Below the pieces are notes generated by a model. It did no database searches and was not told the origin of the DNA. It saw nothing but the letters and a program-made list of their open reading frames with translations. 64,000 nt of DNA, taken from positions 29,940,788-30,004,787 of the forward strand of contig OX393581.1 of NCBI GenBank assembly GCA_947652605.1. The letters are read 5' to 3'. The DNA is from Elmis aenea (lineage: Eukaryota; Arthropoda; Insecta; Coleoptera; Elmidae). Position 1 is the stretch's first letter. Each line of letters starts with the position of its first letter. This document shows, one piece after another, positions 45,229 through 57,803 of this stretch. Both the position numbers and the translations under genes were made by a program.

Positions 45229-47936
45229 TATAGAAGACCACATATTGTATTAAAAGAAATCTTGCGCAAATAGGCAAGATATCTGTTATGGCTCATTAAA
45301 ACAATAAAACCATTGGAACGGGACTAATTATTTGTCATGTCTTTGTGCATGATGGGTTAAGAGTTGGGACATAAAGGTATAAACATGGTATTGCATTGAC
45401 AATTAAATGTTGAGTGTAGGTATGTTTAAACTTCGTATGTCAAACATTTAAAATTGTTTTATTGTGGTATACACGTTCCGTTACTTTTAAAAACATAAAA
45501 TATACACGCGACATGGTGCAGCATATTTAAAAAAACAACATAAATTTCATGTATCTTTTAGCAGGGCGGCTTATCTGAAAGTACGTTGTTTCAATAAATA
45601 AAAAAAGTATTGCATTTCTTTAAAAAAAAGTTGCGAGCGACTAAGCAAACGTTTTGGCAAAATGTTGATTAGTGTTAACACCGTCAGTAAAAGAAAGAGT
45701 TTCTTCAGCCTTAAGCAATTAAAAAAAATATAGCGAATACACGTGTATAGGATTAGTATGAATGTACTTCTACCATTAATAATACCAGCATAGATAAAAT
45801 TAATCTGCAAAGAAGCTTCTACTTGCACGTTTCATAAATAAATTATCGCTCGCTGTGTAAAGTGTACTGCCGCTCGAACAAAATGGCTTAAAAAATAAAA
45901 TTTCTTTGTTACGACCTCTCGTGGGAATATGCAGTTGAGCAATATCTTTTTTGTCACTTATTAAAGTTTGCATAGGACCTTCAGGTTGATATTGACCACT
46001 CCTCCGGATATTTACAAAAATATCACGTCCTATCGAAAAGCTGTAGAATAATAATGAATAAGTTTCAAGTGCAAAATGTTGTTCGGTGATTCAGCTGTTT
46101 TCAATGCAAGCATGTAAATGTCTTACACTTATCAATTGATGTTATAAAATTGTGAATAAATATAAACTAACAGTTAATAACAGCACGCGGAAAATGTGAT
46201 GAATCCTTAATACCTTTAACCAGATACCTAGACTTTGGTTTTAACTGCTTGTAAGCGAAGTACTTGCCTTTTCAATTTTATGCATGAATTTATTGTTAAT
46301 CATTCGTTGTTAAACATATGATAACTAAATGAAGATTATGATCAAATAATTTGGAAATGTATAATTTAAATTTATTAACAATTTTTTTTTTTTTGTAATT
46401 TAATGTTTGAATTACTGAACTAATTAATTTATGCAATTTAAATAAGTTAAGTTAATTGTTATTTATCGTTTATCTAAGAAAACGTTATTGATAGATTTCA
46501 AATAATGATAATGACTAAAATAGCAGACGTTGTGTAATATTAAAATTTCATTCATTGTTTTATAAACTTTTGTTGCCAATGATGATTGTGGCAGCGATAG
46601 CTGCATGTAAATAAACAATTAAGAAACAGGTCTAGTTTGTTTACAAAAAGAATCTTCATAAGCAATAGATACCTACCTGTAAGTGCAAAAGGTAACAGCG
46701 ATTTTTAACTTACCAAATTTTTTAAATAAAATTAATTTCAATTTTGTTTTTATACAATATAAAAAGACGTTTCTGGTTATCGCAAAAGAATTTGATTTAA
46801 AAAAAAGTGTAACCGATATGCTACCGAAGTGAATTTAAGTTACGAAGCTACAATTTGTACACAAAGTTTTAATAAAATCTGTATTTGTCTATTTAGAAAA
46901 ACAAAATCAGTGAAATAAGTTTTTTAAAGTAGCACTAATTTCTTTGTTATGTATTCGATGTTAATTATAAATTTCCAGCAATTGACTCTTTGTTTACTAA
47001 TGTTTTAAAATATAATTAAGAGCAGCTTTTACTTCTCTTAGGTATTAATTTTACAGTCTGCTTGTTTGAAAGGTTTTTCTATAGTGACTGTGTGCAATGC
47101 AATAACGAAGACTAATAAAAAGTATATGAAAGTTTTCAGTTGTATGAATCACTTCAAAGCTTCAAATAGAAGTTAGTGACCAAAGTGTCACTCGAAATAC
47201 TGCATGCATGAGTGACTCGTGTTAATCAGTTTATTTAGGAATAACTAAAGCGAAAGCATTGGAAAATAAATTAAAAAAGATTAACTGATGAGTCTGTTGT
47301 TTGATTATCGCAATGAATTTCGTTTTATACTACAACCTACGACAGAGTATGATACCTACCTAATGTTTTTAGTGGATGGTTTGTAAAATATCTTTATAGA
47401 GGAGTTTATTTAATTATTTGTAATCTTTTTTATTATTCCTATTATTTTTACTTTAGTTAACACAATTTCGAGTTACGCTTTGGTCACCAACTCCTATTTG
47501 AAGTTCTGAAGTCATTTCTACAACTGAAAACTCTAATTTACTTTGTATTGCAGTGTTCTTTATTGCCTTGCACACGATCATTAAACTACAAAAGTTTAAG
47601 CAAGCAAACTGTAAAATTATTATTTAACAATAAATATATTTTACAATAGCGGTAAACAAAGACCTAACAACTGGAAGTTTATATGTAATTAACATAAGAA
47701 ACGTAAAAACAAATTAAGTTCTTATAATAATTTCTTTTAATAAAATTTATGTTTGACTCCACATTGGTTGATGAACTTTTGAGATGAAACTATATTTTGT
47801 TGGAATTGATGCAATAAAATATAGTAAAATAGTGTTTACATATTGAAACGTTATTTTGTTATTGGTAAGTTTGAAAAAAAAACGAATGTAGTAACTAAAT
47901 ATTGGAAAATTAGTTCGTTAAAGTAGGTATGTATAT
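45229..47936. other. Nothing recognised
   Basis: AT-rich DNA with no paired termini, domains or convincing exon. Possibly ordinary intron sequence. Confidence 0.35.
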
Positions 47937-48737
47937 TACAGTATTTTTTTAGTGGGTATCTCGCTTAATATTGAAGATAGTGAAACGGTTAAATAACTAA
48001 AAACATCCAATTTTTTGAGACAAACTCAAATTCAAAAATATTTTATCATTTTAGTGTTTTGAGTTATTAGAAAAAAACTACTTGTTTTGGTCATATTTAT
48101 AATGTGTTATATCTCCGTTATTGTTGTAAATATCGAAAAAAATGTATGGAAACTATTTTTAGATATTTTTATCTAAAATTCGATGTTTAAATATTTATTA
48201 TGTTTATCTCAACAAAAAATTAAAAAACCTTCGCAACTTGTACCACATGTGTTTCAAAAGGTTTTACACCTTGTTTTTATAGTTTACTATTGTTTTTGTT
48301 TTTCTTAAAAATAAAAAACTTTCGTAATTTGCATATTATTAAAAATAACTACATTAACCCTTGTAGGTATATTTGGATTGAGTAAATATAAGAAAAATTA
48401 AATAGGCCATGGTCAACTATAGCTTCCGTTTAAAAAAAGGAAGTTTTTGTCATAACTTTTTAACGGCAAGCGTAAAATTGTTTTTTTTTGTATCATCGAG
48501 TTTTACATAAAAATATCTAAAAATAGATTTCATAATTTTTTTGGATATTTACAACAATAACGGAGATATGACACATTATTAATATGACCAAAAAAAATAA
48601 TTTTTTTCTAATAACTCAAAAACCGGAAATTATGTTTTTTTCGATAAATTGCACATTTTTGGTAATTTAACCTTTTCTATATTTTGAATGTTAAGCCAGA
48701 TTTCCATGTAATTCCATTGAATTTGGACCACCCTGTA
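47937..48737. repeat. Foldback element, core in both orientations
   Basis: The block 48034-48190 (TTTTGAGTTATTAG, GTTATATCTCCGTTATTGTT, TTTTTAGATATTTTTATC) reappears inverted at 48480-48650 (ATAACGGAGATATGACACAT, TCTAATAACTCAAAAACCGG). The right end is GGACCACCCTGTA at 48737. The left end is degraded (TTACAGTATTTTTT). Its central part matches the inverse of 17790-17960. Mariner-type non-autonomous foldback. Confidence 0.65.
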
Positions 48738-49640
48738 CATACCGCATATAGGTATTAATATTAATGGTATTCAAGACTAAAGATTGTTTAACCAATTTAA
48801 ATAAGTTTAAATTTAATTAAATTTAATTTTTCTTAGACATTTCGTTTTAACAGAACTAAAAATATATCCTCTATTGAATACAAGATTTTTCAAAACTTGG
48901 TAATCTTTGTAGCTGAAATTTTCATTTTGCGTAACTCTTTAATTTAGAATAATTGAATGTCCTGATATTAAACTGTCTGCTTTAACAATTTCTGTTTATC
49001 TCCCTACATTCCGTATTTCGTAGATGACGACGATAAAGTCTTACCGCAGACGCCGTGAGAGTTTTTCAAATGACCAAGGCGGTAACCACCATTCCCAAAT
49101 GAAATTTCCATTTACCAAAGTATAACTGTAGCACATTAAAACAATGTTGGCTTGTGATATGCGCTAATCACTCTCTTAAACATGAAATTATACCCCTAAT
49201 TACACTAAAAAATTATTTACAGTAATAAAAACTAAACTTTGGTATATATTTCTAACTTAAGGTTTTATATTTCATAATGCCTAGGTATAAATCGAATGTG
49301 CAAATTTTTAAATGACTTTTTCATATCACTATTTCATGATAAATGACCAAACCCCACTTAATTTATTGTTTTAATGTCACAGGTTTCGTTTAGACGTTGA
49401 TTGAAGTGTGTCCTGAATTAATGTACAGTTCTGCGAAATAGTATTCATTTATTTTCTGTTAGTACATTTATGGATTTCGTGTAAATATAAGCTGGCTGGT
49501 TAATGCAAAAATTTTAAAAACGTAAAAAATGTTTTTTTTTATGCTAGAAAATGCTGTTTCTAATTTATTTAAAAAGTTTAATAATTTAACGTAAATTTTT
49601 TATATCGAATTATTTCAAAAAACACTGACGCCATTTGTTT
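48738..49640. other. Nothing recognised
   Basis: No feature. The better-balanced patch at 49005-49110 (ACGACGATAAAGTC, GACGCCGTGAGAG) is unassigned. Confidence 0.35.
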
Positions 49641-49690
49641 CATAATTGGTTCAATGCTGTTTTTTTAGTAACAAAAATAATGAACAGTAT

Positions 49691-49886
49691 GTGTATGGCC
49701 CTGTGAGATGGCCGGCAAGATCACCGGATTTAATACCACTTGATTTTTTTTTGTGGGGTACGCTTAAAGATAAGGTGTACCTATACCAAAAAGCTTGAAA
49801 ATATTTCTTCATTGGAAAACATTGCTTTTGAAATTTACAATAAACTCAATCAAAAATTTTTATCAACACGAGAGAGAGATTTATAG
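49691..49886 (+). pseudogene. Mariner/Tc1-type transposase catalytic fragment, frameshifted
   Basis: Frame 1 gives VYGPVRWPARSPDLIPLDFF, then LWGTLKDKVY, to a stop at 49796. WPARSPDLxPLDFFLWGxLK is the signature around the third catalytic acidic residue (D in P-L-D-F) of DDxD-type insect transposases. The next frame continues it as ENISSLENIAFEIYNKLNQK, then FLSTRERD, to a stop at 49884, so a one-base shift separates the two halves. The first two catalytic aspartates are not readable upstream. A CATCCTGTA end near 50495 may be its right terminus. Confidence 0.8.
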
Positions 49887-50775
49887 GTATAACAAACAAT
49901 AAATTTTATTTGACAAACTCTGAGGTTTTGTTTTTAAAATTTGTAACTGGCTAATAACTGCTACACTAACGATAAGAGACAACTCTTAAATGTCATATCG
50001 AAAAAAAAAGAACATCAACACGGGATATCTCCCATCTGTTAGTAGGCAGTGAACATGTAAAATGATTTTTGCTTATTTAAAGAAAAACTACAAGAGAAAA
50101 GCATAGCAAACCTTATATCATTGAAACGAGAAAAAAATAAACTTTTTAATAAGGTCAAAGCCAACTACGACTTCCATTTAAAAAAATGCAAGTTTGTGCT
50201 ATAACTCGGAGTGCTATGAAAATTTCGTTAACAAATTTAAAATCTACGTAAAAGTATCTATAAAAGCCAATTTTTATTTTTGTTCTACCTCATATGGTTA
50301 CGGAATTATTCAAGTTTAAAAAAATCGACCTTTTTCAGTTTTTTCAAAATATTTCAAAAAGTTGACGTAGGTCAAATTTGAAAATGGCATCAGATTTCCC
50401 TTTAAATTCTGCACAAATTTGCTAATTAAATCGTTTCTGTATCTTTAATATTAACGGATTTACCCATACAACAGGTTAGAAAAATGGGCATCCTGTATAG
50501 TAATTAAAAAAATTATGTTGTTCTCTTTTTCTACCCACAGAAGATGCAAAATGTATGACTGAATATTGATTTACAATAAAACAATTTTTTTTTTGTTATC
50601 TTAGAAGATATTGGTGGTAACTATGTTTAGCAAGTTATGTATTATGTTTTCCTTTATTCTTTCTTTCAAGTTGTTAACTGTGGGCGGATCAAAAACTGGA
50701 ATATATTTGAACATTATTTCGATAAGGTGTAACAGTTTTACAGAAGGAAGTAATTTGAGTTAAAGTAAACCCTAA
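49887..50775. repeat. Mariner-related 3' flank, otherwise unannotated
   Basis: 50152-50215 (AAGCCAACTACGACTTCCAT, AAAATGCAAGTTTGTGCTAT) is similar to 29160-29205 and 48410-48460. GGGCATCCTGTATA at 50486-50499 looks like a mutated CACCCTGTA terminus. No left partner was found. Confidence 0.4.
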
Positions 50776-50924
50776 ACACATATCGGACCGGCAGCGATTA
50801 CTGAAAAGTACCGGTAATAATTACTTGGTCCTCAGGTAACCGCTTAAGTACCGTTAATCTACGTGAGTCTGTCCATGATACATGGACCAGAGAAACGTAT
50901 ATTAACGGGATCGGTCCGATATGC
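50776..50924. mobile_element. 149-bp TIR element, intact copy (empty site for 9566-10551)
   Basis: CATATCGGACCGG at the left is repeated inverted at the right (TCGGTCCGATATG, one change). Inside, AATAATTACTTG, CGCTTAA and CATGGACCAGAGAAAC follow the same order as in the copy at 9566-10551 once the hAT there is removed. Non-coding MITE. Confidence 0.8.
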
Positions 50925-51061
50925 ATTTATTCAAAAACTTATTTTGGAAGTTGAATTATTTTGAGTTTATAATATGGAATGTGATAGCAAATTTAAATTA
51001 AAAAACCTTATTTTTTATTAACAGCTTACAATAACTTATAAGTGAAGTAAAAACCTTAAAA

Positions 51062-52684
51062 CAGGCGTTCCCAATCTGTGGTACGCGTACCGGTCCCGGT
51101 ACGCGAATGTCAAGCTACCGGTACGCGATAAGCAAATGAAATGATAATTTTTAAATTTTTTTTTATATAGCATCTATGTTATGTGATGATATCACATGCG
51201 TGTAGAAGAAGAAGAAGACAGTGAAGGATTTGTAGAGACATATGTACATTTAAAATAATTATCGGTTTATATCGGGTGATCGAAAATGATTGATGTCCGC
51301 TAATTTCAGACCGAAAATAAAATAACCAATCATTGCTTAATTTTGAGTCTGATGTTCGCTTCAAACTGATCAAAATTAAACTAGATATTTCTTCACTGAT
51401 AAAAAGTAAACAGGCGCAACCCTCACATTAATTACAATAATTAGAATTATTATTATATCTATGCAGGGTGTTTCTTAAATACTGCAAAAAAATTCAGGCG
51501 GTGATTCCTTATTGAAAATTAAGGAGGGTCTTTCATATAATTTTTTTTTTCTTAGATGTCTCTTCTTGAAGTTACACGGAAAGAGGAGCGTAAAATTAGG
51601 TTTTTATTTTATTTCTCAAATTTGGATAATTGTAGAAGAATGATATTTGGTAGATGTTTTATACTTAGTAAAAGGTTTCCCATAGTAATATTTTCAATCA
51701 TCTCCCACCTTCACAGGGGGCTGAAAAGTGCGACCTCTGTTGTTTTTTTTTCCAGAACTTTTTGTTGGGTTGAACTATTGCAATTTTAAACTTTTTTTTT
51801 GGAGCATTGATTTATCTACAAACTTTTTTTGTTCTTTAGTTGTTCTCGTAAAACCTACTGTTTTTAAGTAAAAAATAAAACAAGTCAACATGATCCATCA
51901 AATATTTCAAGATAAAACGACTCATTTTGGTGGTTGCCATTGCCATAGTTTGTTTTATTTTTTACTCAAAAACGGTAGGTTTTACGAGAACAACTAAAAA
52001 AACAAAAAAAGTTTCTAAACAAATCAATTTAAAAAAAAAATTGCAAAATTTTGACTACCTACCAAAAAGTTCTGATAAAAAAACCAACACTTTTCAGCCC
52101 CCTGTGAAGGTGGCAGATGATCGAAAATATTACTATGGGAAACCTTTTGCTAAGTATAAAACATCCACCAAATATCATTCTTCTACATTTATCCAAATTT
52201 GAGATGTAAAATAAAGCACTCCCCTTTATTTAACTCAGAAAGGAGACATCTAAGGAAACAAAATTATATGAAAGACCCTCCTTAATTTTCGATAAGGAAT
52301 CACCATCTGAATTTTTTCGCAATATTTAAGAAACACCCTGTATATGATACACATGCATTTATATTTAGTGTAATAAAAGTGTTTACGAATTAAATTGTTT
52401 TTATTACAATTGTACATATAGCATTGCATTCATTCTGTTTCCAAAATATTTACCTAAAAAAAGGTCATCAGTTGGGAATTTAGGAAAGTTTTATTGTAGG
52501 ATTAGTCTTTTTTTTGCTCGACCAAATATTTGAGAGAGACAAGCGACAAAAAAAAGTCATCACTTGAGAATTCAGGAATTTTTTTTTGGGCCCGTTTTTC
52601 CAAAAATATTTACTTACTGGTACGCTACCATAATATTGTCTACTACAAACCGGTACAATATCTTAAAAAGATTGAGAACCTCTG
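51062..52684. mobile_element. hAT element (CAGGCGTTCCCAATCTGTGG), 8-bp TSD, hosting a foldback
   Basis: Exact duplications CCTTAAAA lie at 51054-51061 and 52685-52692. The left end CAGGCGTTCCCAATCTGTGG and the inverse of the right end CAGAGGTTCTCAATCTTTTT are the common hAT type CAGxGGTTCYCAAxCT. Subterminal GGTACGCG/ACCGGTAC motifs lie at 51081-51130 and 52618-52655. No transposase is recognisable in the 51100-51460 or 52345-52600 parts. The foldback 51462-52342 lies inside, so the hAT itself was only about 740 bp. Confidence 0.87.
51462..52342. mobile_element. Foldback element with arms of about 400 bp
   Basis: TGCAGGGTGTTTCTTAAATA at the left, ...TATTTAAGAAACACCCTGTA at the right. Inside the arms GGTGATTCCTTAT.GAAAATTA, ATAGTAATATTTTC.ATCATC, GGCTGAAAAGTG and TAAAACCTAC pair with inverted partners. 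The ORFs at 51556-51789 and 51927-52202 are the two arms read through, not genes. A solo arm of this family is at 36167. Confidence 0.85.
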
Positions 52685-52692
52685 CCTTAAAA

Positions 52693-54490
52693 TATATTAC
52701 AATAAAATCTTCTAATAGTGATATAACACGTTGTAGAATATTTGATTTACAGTTTAAAAAAAAAAAAAAACGCGATCACTTCTGTCTTACACAATCCACT
52801 CAATTTGTTTCCATTTCAAGAAAGCGTTTCAAATGTTATTTTGAGGAATAAGATTCTTAGATGTCATTTTTTAGCTGTAACCTCCTTCAGTTACAAAGTG
52901 GTTGTTGCGTATGATATTCGTTTTCAAAACTTCATTGCAGAGAAAACACTCCAACTTTTAAATTTATGTATATATGTATATTAAATAATAAATATATATC
53001 GTTGCTATTCTCATGCATGAATTAAATTTGAATTAAAGCAAACGCAGTTGGACTAGGGTAACAGAAGTTGTGTCTGCCAACCAGCACCATGTAATACCAA
53101 ATTATATCACTCTAATAGTAACATTGATTATTCTCAGAAAGAAGTGTTTTAAAAATCACTGAAATTAAGTTATATATAGCAACGAAAATACTTCATTGCA
53201 TTAATTTTAAACAAAAATCACTTCCTATTGTAAAGTACCATCCTGTAACTGGACTTGTTTCGTATCTATTAATAACACTATATTCATCACTCGTGTTCTT
53301 ATTATGGTCAATTTAAAGTTAATGTTGTAGTTATTAATTTATTATAACAATTTATTTAATTAGTAAAATAAATTTTAAGGTTATTATACAATAAGAAACG
53401 AAGATAACATAATATCTATTAGAAAGTTTATTTTTCAACTACCTATACATTTTTCAGTGGTTGCTTTTTAACTATTCCCGATGCACTGTACTCAATTGTC
53501 AATTGTCGGTCCATGCTCCATGGTGTTCTTCTTTGTAATTGTATGCTGTGTCCCTGCCCTTTTTTTTATAAGCATATATCTGTCAGTATGTTATTCATAA
53601 TGAACAAAAATACTAAAAAGCTGTTTGCTGATAGAAATAAAATATTTTTAAAGTAAAATGTGAACAGTTGACGCTGAATGATGCGTTACAATTTTATCAA
53701 ATAATTTTGAAAATTTTTTCGTTGCGGGATAGTGCGACAAAAAAAAAGTTTATTCCACGTACGAAAAATGCGGAACGCGGTACAAATTATGACAAAGCAA
53801 AACAGTGCCGCGAAATTTGGGACGTCTGGTAACCCTAATTAACACCCTTAGCTACCCTGGGTACCTGGAGTGAACCGCCTCTCTGAAAAAAATCTAAAAT
53901 ATTTAACAGTACATACCAAGAATTTGCCTGTAACGTAAACAAATATCTCTAATAATTATTAAAAAATTATTAAAATTGTACATCAGAATACGAACAGAAT
54001 GCGCTTCCTAACTTCAGCGCTATAAAAAACAAAACAAAAATAATTTGTGTTGAAATGCACGACATTTTAAAGGTTCAGTTTATTTCATTTTAGCTTTTAA
54101 AAAATCATGTAACCCTGGAAATTATGCATTCCATCTGGTGCACACGATACGATTTTTAGTCAACCTGGCAACTTTATTACAAAATCATTTATTTTCGTTT
54201 AAGCTATTATCGCCAGATCGCAGTTCATTTACACTAAGTTATCACTTTATTGTAGAGTTTATAAACAAGCGTGACGCGTTATTCCTTTATTTTCCAATAA
54301 CAATTGCCGTAAATTACCCCCTCATGTTCATGGGGTGTATTTTAGTGATGAAAAATATGCACAAACAACGCAAACCACTTACAAACTACCGCCGATATTT
54401 CACACTACGCATTGAATATTTAAATGAAGATCTCCGCCCCTCATGGTTTAGACAGTAACAAAGAAAGAATGATTGATGTAGAATCAATTT
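52693..54490. other. Unannotated; one hAT-type end at 53838
   Basis: TTTGGGACGTCTGGTAACCC (53816-53835), inverse GGGTTACCAGACGTCCC, is a typical hAT end, but its partner (perhaps TAGGGTAACAGAAGTTG at 53055) and a TSD could not be confirmed. The plus-strand ORF 54138-54458 (106 codons, ending LRIEYLNEDLRPSWFRQ) shows no domain and its length is within chance for this base composition. Confidence 0.35.
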
Positions 54491-54496
54491 CTTCAG

Positions 54497-54595
54497 GAAC
54501 AGAGTACATGGATCCGAAAGTGTGCCACCGATGGCGAAGATGACGAACTGCCGGAGCCGTGCGACCCATTCAGATCAACCAGCCGAGTGTGCTGA
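54497..54595 (+). CDS. Candidate terminal coding exon (partial gene)
   Basis: An acceptor-like ATCAATTTCTTCAG ends at 54496. The following 99 bases are one open frame, EQSTWIRKCATDGEDDELPE then PCDPFRSTSRVC, closed by TGA at 54593-54595. The stretch is much richer in G and C than its surroundings and its composition (acidic GEDDELPEP, then a basic SR-V-C end) looks like a real protein terminus. An AATAAA lies about 300 bases on (near 54894), so a short 3' UTR is plausible. A second frame across it (MIDVESISSGTEYMDPKVCH...) is also open for 22 codons. I do not recognise the protein. Upstream exons are not identified. Confidence 0.35.
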   Translation, partial: EQSTWIRKCATDGEDDELPEPCDPFRSTSRVC

Positions 54596-54970
54596 CATCT
54601 GCTAGAATGGAAACATCTTTGAAGGGTTGATTTCTAGATCTTATAAACAAGGTGATCCTTAACGGAGCCTTCATGATCCCTTATAGAATGAACCGTTTAG
54701 ATATATGGAGCTCTATATTGCGAGGCATATTTCATTCAGTGCCTGAAAATTAAATTTTAGATCGTTGGGTGATATTGTACTTGATGAACTGATAAGTATA
54801 ATGTGCTTTAATTATGTTTCGCCTTGATTCGTTTTCTACTGCTTGCGTGTTAATTAAAGCAAAATTACAAATAATTTACTCGGGATATTCTGATAATAAA
54901 AATAATAAAGAAATCTATGAAATGCTAGATATACTCAAATCGTATATCGTATGTGCTGTCACGTTTGTTA

Positions 54971-55738
54971 TCCAGGGTAGGCTAAACTTATAGAAACGCT
55001 TGCTGTAACGGCGTAAATACAAGTTTTATGAAAAAATTATTTTTATAAAAAGTGCATGGAAAATATTGTTAGCTACATTTTGACGTATCTACTTCAATTG
55101 TTTTTTAGGCCAACCCTGTGCAACTGACAGGCGATCGTCAATTTTTTTAAATGGCTACCTACATTTTTTTGTTACTATAATTGATAGATAATTTTTTTCT
55201 CTTTAGTAATTGACAGTTTATAACTTGTGTCAATGTATTTTATTATTTTTCGATGGAAAACCATTATTTTGCGAGTATTAAATTGAAAATTGACCTTTCG
55301 TGGAATTGCTTTTGTGAAAGTGTATTAAAGGCGTTTCAATTTAATGCTTAAAAGTAATGATTTTACATCGAAAAATAATAAAACACAACTATTATAGACA
55401 AGTTATGAACTGTCAATTACTACCTGGAGTGATAGTGTTTTGTTTAGTCAAATACAGCGATTTTGTACGAAATAGTAAATAATTTTTCTTATTTAACACT
55501 AAAAAATCTTGATATGGTTGAAAAGATAAAAAATATCTCTATTTATTAAAGTAAAAGAAATATATTTAAAAAATGTGACGATCGCCTCTCTGTTGCACGT
55601 GGTTGGACCAAAAAACAATTGAAGTACGTCAAAATGTTACTAACAATTTGCCATACACTTTTTATACAAAACATTTTTTTATAAAATTTTTATTTTCACC
55701 GTTACAGCATCGTTTCCATACTTTTGGCCTACCCTGTA
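54971..55738. mobile_element. Foldback element sharing its core with family A
   Basis: TCCAGGGTAGGCTAAACTTA at the left pairs with ...CTTTTGGCCTACCCTGTA at the right, and GCTGTAACGGC pairs with CCGTTACAGC. The arms extend to about 55240 and 55375. The core 55204-55308 (TAATTGACAGTTTATAACTT, GAGTATTAAATTGAAAATTG, CGTGGAATTG) matches 436-545 of family A, although the two elements have different termini. Confidence 0.75.
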
Positions 55739-56104
55739 TATGGCGTGCTAAAGTTGTTTGTTTATTTTAATTTTATAAGGTACAGTTTGCATTGTAATAA
55801 GTTGCATAAACACAACCAAATTAACGATTTTAAATATGCTAAATAACAAAGTATACGAATGATTTGTAAGATATTTTATCACTATATTTTAAAAATATTA
55901 TAAAAAAACTGAAAGGGAAAAGTGCTTTTTTGAGAAAGTGCTGTTCTATAAAATACATGTACTTATTACAGGAAGTATTTTGCACTGTACCAAATACAAT
56001 AGTTTTTATAGGTGATCTAGTTGTTAGTGCATAATTCGGAGCGCTTACAAGTGTGGAGCATATCTCTTTACTGCTTTATCGTAAGTACGACTATAAAGTT
56101 TTTA

Positions 56105-57803
56105 TACAGGGTGTCCCCGTTATCACCGCGAATATTTTAAGTGGTGATAGAGGACCTTTTTCTAAGAAAAAATTTCAAGTAAAATTTTTTCCTAAAATCA
56201 AATGCTAAGCTGATATCAACACTTACTTGATTTTTTTACACTTCTGCATTTATAAGACTCTGTAGCCGAAAATATCAATTTTATCGTAAAATACCTTGCA
56301 GCTTTTTAATAGAGCATGAAATTTTCTACAAAATTAGTGCAATTTATTTTTTGTCTACAGGCAATGGTTTGAGAGTTATAAAGCAGTTTGTACAAAAAAA
56401 TGTAAAAAAATTACAAAATTTAATTGTTTCTTAGACTTTGCAACCGCTTTATCTTAAAAACGAAAGGTTGTACAAAAAAACCGACGGCCCACTTCGGATA
56501 GCAAATTTAATGGGCTACAACTTTAGTTGAAAGAAATTTTCGGAAAATTAAACCGATTTTCCGGAAAAGCTGAAAATAAGGAACAGAGTGTAAAAAAAAC
56601 AAATTCCGAGAAATGATGTTTTGTATTTAAAAATGCTTTTTAAAAGAGTGCGATTATGAACTAAAAATGATGGGAGGTCATTTTGAACACTTATTGAAGT
56701 AATTTTGTGGTTACATGTTAATTTTATTGCATCAAGATGGATTTGCATTGTTTTGCATTTTATCGTTTTTTTTTTCACCTTTTTCACTATTATAAACATT
56801 TCTATGATACATTTAGTTTTATTGAACAACATATTTACCGAAGTTGTAGTCCGTTAAATGCCTTATCCGCAATAGGCATCCGTTTTGCTCTACGACGTTT
56901 CGTTAAAAAGATGCGGCGTTTTTAAAAATTTACATAACTTATTTATATGCAATTTTACAATTTTTTGTTAAATTTGTTCGTTAGCTCCTTAAAAAAATGA
57001 TAAGGGGTGGTTTTCTGAAGAATTTCAAACTTCATAAAAAGCTTTGAAACTGATGAGATACATAATTTTATGAATGTTGCCGATGCTATGGCATTTTTAA
57101 ATACAAAATATCATAATTACCGAGAGTTTTTGTTTTTCGAAAACGATAAAATGCAAAACAATGCAAATCCATCTTGATGCAATAAAATTAACATGTAACC
57201 ACAAAATTACTTCAATAAGTGTTCAAAATGACCTCCCATCATTTTTAGTTCATAATCGCACTCTTTTAAAAAGCATTTTTAAATACAAAACAATATTTGT
57301 AGGATATTTTGTTTTTGCACTCTATTCCTTATTTTCAGCTTTTCCGGAAAATCGGTTTGATTTTCAAAATTTTTCACTTGACCAAAGTTGTAGCACATAA
57401 AATTTGCTATCCGGAATAGGCTGTCGGTTTTTTTGTACAACCTTTCGTTTTAAAGTTACAGCGGTTGCAAAGTCTAAGAAACAATTAAATTTTGTTAATT
57501 TTTTACATTTTTTTGTACAAACTGCTTTATAACTCTCAAACCATTGCCTGTAGACAAAAAATAAATTGCACTAATTTTGTAGAGAATTCCATGCTCTATT
57601 AAAAAGCTTCAAGGTATTTTACGATAAAATTGATATTTTCGGCTACAGAGTCTTATAAATGCAGAAGTGTAAAAAAATCAAGTAAGTGTTGATATCAGCT
57701 TAGCATTTGATTTTAGGAAAAAAATTTACTTGAAATTTTTTCTTAGAAAAAGGTCCTCTATCACCACTTAAAATATTCGCGGTGATAACGGGGACACCCT
57801 GTA
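56105..57803. mobile_element. 1.7-kb foldback with ~660-bp inverted arms
   Basis: TACAGGGTGTCCCCGTTATC at 56105 is the exact inverse of the end at 57803. The arms pair almost continuously through GTGGTGATAGAGGACCTTTT, TCAACACTTACTTGATTTTT, AGACTCTGTAGCCGAAAATA, CAACCTTTCGTTTT and CAAGATGGATTTGCATTGTT, out to 56768 and 57140. Only a ~370-base centre is unpaired. The minus ORF 56548-56832 and plus ORF 57161-57400 are the same arm sequence on opposite strands. The ends are of the mariner TACAGGG type. Confidence 0.9.

Noticed and set aside
51927..52202. 91-codon ORF as a gene
   Set aside because: It is the right arm of a foldback element; the same sequence exists inverted in the left arm.
54138..54458. 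106-codon plus-strand ORF as a gene
   Set aside because: With this AT content a handful of ORFs over 100 codons is expected by chance in 64 kb. No domain, splice context or compositional shift supports it.
56548..57400. Two ORFs sharing a ~40-residue segment, as a duplicated gene
   Set aside because: They are the two inverted arms of one transposon read on opposite strands.
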